From the NCBI GenBank assembly GCA_021780285.1, contig JAJXZA010000358.1:1-7755 (forward strand): DNA of 7,755 bases. Reading direction: 5' to 3'. The stretch comes from Planctomycetota bacterium (lineage in GTDB: Bacteria > Planctomycetota > Phycisphaerae > WQYP01). Below the pieces are notes generated by a model. The model was not told where the DNA came from, did no database searches, and saw nothing but the letters and a program-made list of their open reading frames with translations. Numbering within the stretch: the stretch's first letter is position 1; every line of letters starts with the position of its first letter. This document shows, one piece after another, positions 1 through 4,612 of the stretch. The translations under genes and the position numbers were made by a program.

Positions 1-14
1 ATAAAGGTAAATAA

Positions 15-36
15 TCGGATGTTGCCGGCCATCCGA
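15..36. repeat. Inverted repeat / small hairpin near left edge
   Basis: TCGGATG (15-21) and CATCCGA (30-36) are perfect 7-bp inverted arms around an 8-nt loop. On the minus strand the hairpin is followed by a T-rich stretch (TTATTTACC), so it could be a weak terminator for something transcribed leftward, but no leftward gene is visible next to it. It lies in a gene-free stretch (1-114) that is more AT-rich than the rest of the window. It could also belong to the remnant mobile-element end beside the integrase. The pairing is seen directly; the function is unknown. Confidence 0.35.
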
Positions 37-141
37 GTAAAAAATGCGCCCAAATCGGTCGCATACGGTCAGGAACCTTCATTTATTGCCTAATTTCGCC
101 ACTTTGGCCCGTGAACGGTTACGAAAAGTCTTTGTAACTGG

Positions 142-1248
142 TTGGTACGACATGAACGCTTACCGGCAAACCCGCTGACCAGCATGGCCAAGGCACGGGA
201 AAACCCAGCCCGGCGCCAGGCGTTTTCCGATCAGCAAGTAGCTTCGCTGTTGGCCACCGCACCAGAACCCGGACGCAGCATATACCGCGCCGCTTTGTTG
301 ACGGGATTGCGGCGCGGCGAACTCCAAGAACTCCGCTGGGGCGACCTTCACTTGGACGCAGCGAGGCCATTTATTCAACTGCAGGGTCAACACACGAAAA
401 ATCGTAAGGCCGATGTATTGCCACTTCACGGTGACCTTGTGGCCATGTTCAAAGCCGCCATGCCTAACCATCCACAAGCTAAGGTGTTTCCCGCCATACC
501 TGGCATGAAACGGTTCCGAACTGATTTGAAGCGTGCGGGTATTCCACCCGCAGATTTTGATTTTCACTGTCTGCGGCACACCTACTGCACAATGGTTGTA
601 AAGTCCGGTTGCACCATGAAGGAAGCGCAACAGCTTATGCGGCATAGTTCCATTGAATTAACTTCCAAGGTCTACACGCACCTTGGCATGACCGACATTG
701 CCGGCGCTCTGGACAAGGTGCATATTCCTATGGACACGGGGAACGAATCGCTACGGGCCACGGGAACTTCCGACGCACTGGCGTTCCCACCAGCGGAATC
801 AAGGCACCGTGACAGTGGTGGGCGATTGGATGGGTCACAGCCCCCTTTGGCCGATGAACGCCTTAAGTCATCTTTAATGGCGTCAAGGGATAAACCAGTC
901 CTTCCAGCGAACCAAAGCGCGCACCAAATGGCGCACCAAACTACCTGCCTTTCGGGGCATGACGAAGTACAGGCATACACAACTACAATTGATCCAGTTA
1001 AAACCAGCGAGGTGCAGGAAACCATTGCAAATACAAGCGGATTCGCTATCATGCACGATGATGCACAAACGCCATGCGGGCGTAGCTCAATGGCAGAGCG
1101 CCAGCCTTCCAAGCTGGCTGTTGAGGGTTCGAGTCCCTTCGCCCGCTTTTACCGCAGCAACCGCGGCATGGCGATAAAGATAAATAGAACCATGGAAGGT
1201 TCTTGCCTGCCCAGAGCCTCGCACAGGCTTGACCGAGGATTGTCATGA
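142..1248 (+). CDS. Tyrosine recombinase/integrase, N-terminally truncated, probably a remnant
   Basis: Members of this family cut and rejoin DNA at attachment sites through a covalent 3'-phosphotyrosine. The catalytic domain is intact: TGLRRGEL carries the first Arg (R57), HTKNRK the Lys (K86), HCLR the His/Arg pair (H142, R145), LMRHSS the second His (H168) and VYTHL the nucleophile (Y178). The N-terminal SAM-like core-binding domain is missing. The reading frame opens just after a TGA at 112-114, and codons 115-141 (TVTKSLCNW) still resemble the last helix of that domain running into WLVRHERLPANP. The only starts are TTG at 142 and ATG at 184, neither with a Shine-Dalgarno sequence, so this is probably a decayed 5'-truncated gene. 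Residues from about 190 onward are unconserved and Ser/Thr/Ala-rich, and residues 312-335 are merely the tRNA-Gly sequence read in frame. The stop overlaps the next start (ATGA). Family assignment is firm; an active enzyme is unlikely. Confidence 0.82.
   Translation: MVRHERLPANPLTSMAKARENPARRQAFSDQQVASLLATAPEPGRSIYRAALLTGLRRGELQELRWGDLHLDAARPFIQLQGQHTKNRKADVLPLHGDLVAMFKAAMPNHPQAKVFPAIPGMKRFRTDLKRAGIPPADFDFHCLRHTYCTMVVKSGCTMKEAQQLMRHSSIELTSKVYTHLGMTDIAGALDKVHIPMDTGNESLRATGTSDALAFPPAESRHRDSGGRLDGSQPPLADERLKSSLMASRDKPVLPANQSAHQMAHQTTCLSGHDEVQAYTTTIDPVKTSEVQETIANTSGFAIMHDDAQTPCGRSSMAERQPSKLAVEGSSPFARFYRSNRGMAIKINRTMEGSCLPRASHRLDRGLS
1025..1052 (+). promoter_or_regulatory. Candidate sigma70-type promoter of the tRNA-Gly gene
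   Basis: TTGCAA (1025-1030, four of six matches to TTGACA) is followed after 16 nt by TATCAT (1047-1052, five of six matches to TATAAT). Initiation would fall near 1059, about 17 nt before the mature 5' end of the tRNA, which is a usual leader length. It lies inside the unconserved tail of the integrase ORF. This would let the tRNA be expressed independently of the integrase. It is a consensus match only. Confidence 0.42.
1076..1147 (+). tRNA. tRNA-Gly (anticodon TCC)
   Basis: A complete 72-nt cloverleaf. The acceptor stem GCGGGCG (1076-1082) pairs with CGCCCGC (1140-1146). The D stem is GCTC/GAGC (1085-1088/1096-1099). The anticodon stem is CCAGC/GCTGG (1101-1105/1113-1117) with loop CTTCCAA, giving anticodon TCC at 1108-1110. 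The T arm is GAGGG-TTCGAGT-CCCTT with one G-U pair. The discriminator is T1147, and U73 together with the C-C of the anticodon matches bacterial glycine identity. CCA is not encoded, so it must be added after transcription. The tRNA reads GGA and probably GGG codons. It is embedded in frame in the 3' end of the integrase ORF, and a tRNA beside an integrase is a common attachment-site arrangement. A TTTT run covers 1147-1150 at its 3' end. Confidence 0.97.
1186..1229 (+). other. Two small hairpins in the leader of the membrane-protein gene
   Basis: AGAACC (1186-1191) pairs with GGTTCT (1198-1203) around a 6-nt loop. AGCCT (1215-1219) pairs with AGGCT (1225-1229) around a 5-nt loop. Both lie between the tRNA and the Shine-Dalgarno of the next gene. 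Neither has a U-tract, so they are not convincing terminators; they could be processing or mRNA-stability elements, or chance. An AT-rich stretch at 1173-1186 could hold a -10 element for the downstream gene, but I see no good -35 partner. Confidence 0.25.
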
Positions 1249-1754
1249 GTCGCCCGCAATTTCTGCCACGATTCATCGCTTTGCCGCTGATCTTCAGCGC
1301 TGGCTTTATAAGCTGGTGCATTTTGCTCGCCTCGGTCGGCGCTATCGGCATTGTAGTGCTGGCCCCGCAACTGCAGCGCGTATACGAAGCGCGCAAGCAG
1401 CGCGACAGCCTGGCGGCGTCACTTGCCCTGCTGAACGAAAAAATCGCCCTGCAGGACAAGTTTATCGCCATGGCAAAAACCAATCCGCGGCTGCAGCAGC
1501 GCCTGGCCGATCGGCAAATGAATGTAATTAGTCCAACGGAAAAAGTGCTGCCCTTGCCGGGCATGCCGGCGCCTACCGATGTGCAAAGCCTGATAGATGA
1601 ACATCTCAAGCCTATCCATCCGGTTGCAACCGCTCCACCACCCTGGTTTATGGAATTGGCCCTGGTACCGGCGATACGCGGGGCGCTGATATTAGGAGCG
1701 CTGGTAGGTATGGCGCTGTCATTTTTGGTGCAAATACGCCGCGTACACGATTAA
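1245..1754 (+). CDS. Two-TM protein with central coiled coil (FtsB/DivIC-like architecture)
   Basis: I do not recognise this as a named protein. The 169-residue product has a long hydrophobic stretch at about residues 11-40, a heptad-like charged coiled coil at about 42-93, a Pro-rich linker (PLPGMPAP, 103-110; PPPW, 131-134) and a second membrane helix at about 145-163. It ends in basic residues (QIRRVHD). The layout predicts both ends in the cytoplasm and the coil outside the membrane. The coil end (KTNPRLQQRLADRQMNVISP, 78-97) recalls the NPxxxERLAR-type ending of septum-initiator proteins FtsB/DivIC, but those have a single membrane helix, so this is analogy only. The start is well supported: GAGG (1235-1238) lies 6 nt before the ATG, which overlaps the preceding stop as ATGA. 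It is convergent with rho. Confidence 0.8.
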   Translation: MSRPQFLPRFIALPLIFSAGFISWCILLASVGAIGIVVLAPQLQRVYEARKQRDSLAASLALLNEKIALQDKFIAMAKTNPRLQQRLADRQMNVISPTEKVLPLPGMPAPTDVQSLIDEHLKPIHPVATAPPPWFMELALVPAIRGALILGALVGMALSFLVQIRRVHD

Positions 1755-1855
1755 CCATGTCCCTCTTGGCCTGCTGTGCAAATTTGCATTGAATCGCGCC
1801 CAACGCGCCGGCGCAATACGCTGTGGCTGCTGCAACCTTTCACGAAGGCAAACCA

Positions 1856-1874
1856 CGCAGGCTGCAAGCCTGCG
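1856..1874. repeat. Perfect 8-bp hairpin in the convergent intergenic region
   Basis: CGCAGGCT (1856-1863) and AGCCTGCG (1867-1874) form a perfect GC-rich stem with a 3-nt loop (GCA). The hairpin sits midway between two convergent genes, where a bidirectional terminator is expected, but neither strand has a T-run after the stem. It could instead protect or delimit mRNA 3' ends, or be a dispersed palindromic repeat. The rest of the 255-nt gap (1755-2009) holds only a palindrome GCGCCGGCGC (1805-1814) and short imperfect stems at 1926-1939 and 1958-1972. I see no gene in it. Confidence 0.5.
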
Positions 1875-1985
1875 CCATAAGGCCTGCCCCCGCCACTGAA
1901 CATGCCAGAACCGCCCAAAGTTTGTCGCCGACGACGGCGCAGCGCTTTGCCGCCGCCGATGCCTCTTGCATCAGCAGTTTGCCTC

Positions 1986-2011
1986 CGCATATCCAGCGGC
2001 ATGCGCTTTTT
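1986..2011 (+). terminator. Weak candidate terminator for the plus-strand membrane-protein gene
   Basis: CGCAT (1986-1990) pairs with ATGCG (2001-2005), with a possible inner CC/GG pairing in the loop, followed by C and five T residues (2007-2011). The T-run overlaps the rho stop codon on the opposite strand. The stem is short, so efficiency is doubtful. It is the only stem plus T-run seen for rightward transcription in this gap. Confidence 0.3.
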
Positions 2012-3560
2012 AGTCCAGATTCATGGTCAGCAGAAATTCGCGGTTGGTGCCCTTCTTTTCGAGGCGATTTTTCAGCAGTTCCACCGCCTCGATGGGATTC
2101 ATGTCGGAGAGCACCTTACGCAGCCGGTAAACGAGTTCCAACTCCCGCTTGTCGAGCAGCAGCTCTTCTTTACGTGTACCGCTGGCGGAAATGTTAATCG
2201 CCGGATAGGTACGGCGCTCCACAAGCCGGCGGTCGAGATGCAGCTCGCTGTTGCCGGTGCCTTTGAACTCTTCGAAGATTACTTCATCCATCTTGGAGCC
2301 GGTATCCACCAGCGCCGTGCCGATAATGGTGAGCGAACCGCCTTCTTCAATATTGCGGGCGGCGCCGAAAAATCGCTTGGGCTTCTGAAGGGCGTTGGCG
2401 TCCACGCCGCCGGTGAGAATTTTGCCCGAGTGCGGCACTTCGGTGTTGTAAGCGCGGGCCAGACGGGTGATGGAGTCGAGTAATATCACCACATCACGGC
2501 CGTATTCAACAAGCCGCTTGGCTTTTTCAATCACCATTTCGGCGACGCTCACATGGCGGCTGGCGGGTTCGTCAAACGTGGAACTCACCACTTCAGCCTG
2601 AGTAGCTCGCTGCATTTCAGTGACTTCTTCAGGGCGCTCGTCAATGAGCAGAATAATCAGATAAACTTCAGGATGGTTGTGCGAGATGGCATTGGCGATC
2701 TTCTGAAGCAGCACGGTTTTGCCGGTGCGCGGCGGCGCGACAATCAGCATGCGCTGCCCCTTGCCGATGGGGGTTACGATGTCCACAATGCGCATGTTGA
2801 TTTCTTCAGGGGTGGTTTCCAGAAACAGCCGCTTATTGGGATGCAACGGGGTAAGGTCTTCAAAATTGACCTTTTCCGTGAGCAACTGCGGAGCCTCAAA
2901 ATTAATGGCTTCCACACGCAACAGGGCGAAGTAACGCTCCGACTCTTTGGGCGGCCGAATCTGGCCGGTGATGATGTTGCCATTGCGCAGGCCGAAGCGG
3001 CGAATCTGCGAAGGCGAAACGTAAATGTCATCGGGGCATGGGAGATAGTTGTATTCGGGCGAGCGCAAAAATCCGAAGCCATCGGGCAGAATTTCCAGCA
3101 CGCCTTCGCCCACCATCATGCCGGTGTCGGATATGCGCTTCTTAAGAATCTTGAAAATGAGGTCCTGCTTCTTAAGCCCGATGTATTCGGGAATTTCCTC
3201 GGTTTTACAGATTTCATGCAGCTCGTTGACGCTCATCTTCTGCAGGTCCAGCAGGTGCAGTTCGCTGCGTTTAACCTGCTCGTATTTTTCGTGGGTTTCT
3301 TCATCGTAAAGTTCGTCTTCATCGGTATTGGGGCCGCCGCCGACAATAGCCGAACCAATGATGGCAGCGCCATCCACGGCGGCAATGGTTTTGATGGGTG
3401 GTGCAGCTTGAGCCGCCAATTCAGCGACGGTCTTTTCAGCGGCGGGCGGAGCCTCGGCGACGGTTTCGGGGACGGGGGCTGCGGCTTCAACCACCGGTGC
3501 TTCTTCTACAGCGGCGGCGGCTGAACTCGACGATTTACGCGACTTACTGGTGCGTGCCAT
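2010..3560 (-). CDS. rho: Transcription termination factor Rho
   Basis: Rho is the hexameric RNA-dependent ATPase that loads on C-rich nascent RNA and dissociates RNA polymerase. The 516-residue product contains a non-conserved extension rich in Ala, Pro and Glu (1 to about 97), a Rho N-terminal helical domain (about 100-143), the cold-shock-like primary RNA-binding fold (about 148-222, with DGFGFLRSPEYNYLP and DDIYVSPSQIRRFGLRNGD-like segments) and the RecA-type motor (about 226-500). Visible motifs are Walker A APPRTGKT (275-282), LIDERPEEVTEM with the catalytic Glu (E308), Walker B VVILLDS (357-363), the Q-loop LTGGVDANAL (382-391), the R-loop region EEFKGTGNSEL (430-440) and GTRKEELL with the arginine-finger residue (R463, matching E. 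coli R366). It is longer than E. coli Rho (419) because of the N-terminal extension. The ATG is preceded by AGGAGGA (3571-3577, minus strand) at a 10-nt spacing. Confidence 0.99.
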   Translation of the reverse strand: MARTSKSRKSSSSAAAAVEEAPVVEAAAPVPETVAEAPPAAEKTVAELAAQAAPPIKTIAAVDGAAIIGSAIVGGGPNTDEDELYDEETHEKYEQVKRSELHLLDLQKMSVNELHEICKTEEIPEYIGLKKQDLIFKILKKRISDTGMMVGEGVLEILPDGFGFLRSPEYNYLPCPDDIYVSPSQIRRFGLRNGNIITGQIRPPKESERYFALLRVEAINFEAPQLLTEKVNFEDLTPLHPNKRLFLETTPEEINMRIVDIVTPIGKGQRMLIVAPPRTGKTVLLQKIANAISHNHPEVYLIILLIDERPEEVTEMQRATQAEVVSSTFDEPASRHVSVAEMVIEKAKRLVEYGRDVVILLDSITRLARAYNTEVPHSGKILTGGVDANALQKPKRFFGAARNIEEGGSLTIIGTALVDTGSKMDEVIFEEFKGTGNSELHLDRRLVERRTYPAINISASGTRKEELLLDKRELELVYRLRKVLSDMNPIEAVELLKNRLEKKGTNREFLLTMNLD

Positions 3561-3570
3561 GGTATATAAA

Positions 3571-3577
3571 TCCTCCT
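3571..3577 (-). promoter_or_regulatory. Shine-Dalgarno sequence of rho
   Basis: AGGAGGA read on the minus strand is a near-perfect anti-16S match, 10 nt upstream of the rho ATG. It fixes the start at 3560 and shows that the Ala/Pro/Glu-rich extension is translated. It is much stronger than the ribosome-binding region of coaE, where none is recognisable, suggesting that rho is translated independently of the upstream genes. Confidence 0.85.
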
Positions 3578-3631
3578 GCGGGCGGGTGGGGTAGGCAATG
3601 TTTCAGCCCGGTTGCCCGGCCCTGGTATGTC

Positions 3632-3675
3632 TGTCGCCCTTCATATGCGCTTTTGCTCGGCGGGCGACAATCGCC
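3632..3675 (-). promoter_or_regulatory. Overlapping, mutually exclusive hairpins in the rho leader
   Basis: In plus coordinates, TGTCGCCC (3632-3639) and GGGCGACA (3662-3669) are perfect 8-bp inverted arms 22 nt apart. GGCGA (3663-3667) and TCGCC (3671-3675) form a second perfect stem around a 3-nt loop. The arm at 3663-3667 is used by both, so only one hairpin can form at a time in the rho transcript. The arms also flank a weak promoter-like pair on the minus strand (TTGTCG, 17 nt, CATATG), so an alternative reading is an operator made of two half-sites. The pairings are visible in the sequence; the regulatory role is inferred. Confidence 0.4.
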
Positions 3676-3701
3676 GAACCTGACGACTTAAACTCAATTC
3701 C

Positions 3702-3721
3702 AAAAAATACGCTTGGCGTAT
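3702..3721 (-). terminator. Intrinsic terminator between coaE and rho
   Basis: On the minus strand ATACGC (3721-3716) and GCGTAT (3712-3707) form a perfect 6-bp stem with a CAA loop, followed directly by a run of T residues to 3702. This is a textbook factor-independent terminator, though with a short stem. It lies about 135 nt after the coaE stop and about 140 nt before the rho start. It would end the smc-coaE transcript, leaving rho to its own promoter, or act as an attenuator controlling read-through into rho. The rest of the 296-nt gap (3561-3856) has no gene. The stretch 3722-3856, downstream of coaE, shows nothing recognisable. Confidence 0.68.
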
Positions 3722-3856
3722 GGGCCGCGCACAAGCGGCAAGGCAAAACTCCATGAGGAAAAGGGGTGAATCGGGATGGCGCTAAAGTACTTACCTTCTA
3801 TGGAGATTATCGGCCAAATAAAGCCAAAAAACTTAGCAAAACCACCAACCGCTGCA

Positions 3857-4468
3857 TCAAACCTTTAAAATCCTGGAAAGCACCCTGCGGACTTGGCTTA
3901 GACGGGCGGCTTTATCGCCCCCGTTATCTATTACATCATCCGATATTTCCTTCTTCTTGTCCAGTGAGGCTTGACGATCTTCTCGAATTTTAAGCTCATC
4001 GGCAGTCCATCCACGGGCAGCCTGCACTCGGGCCAACCGCTGCTCAAATGGCGTATTTACGAATATAATAGCGTCGCATTGCTTGTAAAGCCCTGTTTCT
4101 ACCAATAATGGCGTGTCCCAAACCACCGCTTTTACTGCCGAACTTTGCCGATAAGCAGCCATCAAATCGCGCCGTATTTCATCCACTTTTGGGTGCACCA
4201 GCCAATTCAATCGCTCCAGTTCCACAGGGTTGTTGAACGTGCGGCGGGCTACAGCGCGGCGATCTACGCGACCATCGGCAGCCAGGATTTCATCGCCCCA
4301 CCATTGCCGCAGCGCGGCCTTAACCGCCGGCTGCTCGAGTACTTCGTGCGCAATACGGTCGCTGCGAATGACCAAACAACCCAGCGATTCAAAATCGTCC
4401 GCCACCGCGCTTTTGCCGCTGCCGATGCCGCCCACCAGGCCAATTACAGGTTTTGGATAATCTTTCAT
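3857..4468 (-). CDS. coaE: Dephospho-CoA kinase
   Basis: Catalyses the last step of coenzyme A synthesis: ATP-dependent phosphorylation of the ribose 3'-hydroxyl of dephospho-CoA, in the cytosol. The 203-residue length matches the family (about 200). The P-loop GLVGGIGSGKS lies at residues 10-20. The substrate-site segment VIRSDRIAHEVL (33-44) is followed by the PLLVETG motif (120-126) and VNTP (137-140). The lid and C-terminal signature has R162, R165, Q166 and then KKKEISDDVIDNGGD (171-185). The usual DxD of the substrate site reads R-S-D here, with the second Asp (D37) retained. The only credible start is the ATG at 4468, since an in-frame stop lies seven codons upstream. No clear Shine-Dalgarno precedes it. 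The ATG overlaps the TGA of a possible 32-codon ORF in the spacer, so translational coupling is possible. It lies between smc and rho, all on one strand. Confidence 0.96.
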   Translation of the reverse strand: MKDYPKPVIGLVGGIGSGKSAVADDFESLGCLVIRSDRIAHEVLEQPAVKAALRQWWGDEILAADGRVDRRAVARRTFNNPVELERLNWLVHPKVDEIRRDLMAAYRQSSAVKAVVWDTPLLVETGLYKQCDAIIFVNTPFEQRLARVQAARGWTADELKIREDRQASLDKKKEISDDVIDNGGDKAARLSQVRRVLSRILKV

Positions 4469-4517
4469 GGGTGCAACCGACAGGCACTACTCTTCTCGCC
4501 GTGCAAACACATCGTGG

Positions 4518-4537
4518 GGGCGGCGTTAATGCCGCCC
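4518..4537 (-). other. GC-rich hairpin in the smc-coaE spacer
   Basis: GGGCGGC (4518-4524) and GCCGCCC (4531-4537) form a perfect 7-bp stem with a 6-nt loop. There is no T-run on the minus side, so it is not an intrinsic terminator. It lies in the 144-nt spacer between the smc stop and the coaE start and would be carried on a shared transcript, possibly as a processing or stability element. Nothing else in the spacer is convincing apart from a possible 32-codon ORF (4465-4563) that ends in an ATGA overlap with coaE and has no proper ribosome-binding site. Confidence 0.45.
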
Positions 4538-4612
4538 GGGCGCTGCTGCCGCGTAAAAGCCATCTCAACAAGGGCGTTCCACGGCACAAACCCATGCCGC
4601 AGACAACTCGAA

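Noticed and set aside
53..125. Repeated CGGTC/ACGGTT-like words upstream of the integrase as recombinase arm sites
   Set aside because: The matches are only 5-6 bases, irregularly spaced and not clearly more frequent than chance.
672..1112. A 146-codon minus-strand frame opposite the integrase tail
   Set aside because: No recognisable domain and no supporting ribosome-binding site was noted. It begins inside the catalytic domain of the integrase on the other strand and runs into the tRNA.
1049..1609. A 186-codon minus-strand frame across the tRNA and the membrane-protein gene
   Set aside because: Part of its sequence is the tRNA-Gly read backwards (RDSNPQQPAWKAGALPLSYAR), a well-known false protein, and the rest is antisense to the better supported coiled-coil gene.
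2553..3524. A 323-codon open frame on the plus strand opposite rho
   Set aside because: It is entirely antisense to a full-length, motif-complete Rho. Its composition (Phe-, Gly- and Val-rich without domains) is what codon bias in a GC-rich gene produces on the opposite strand.
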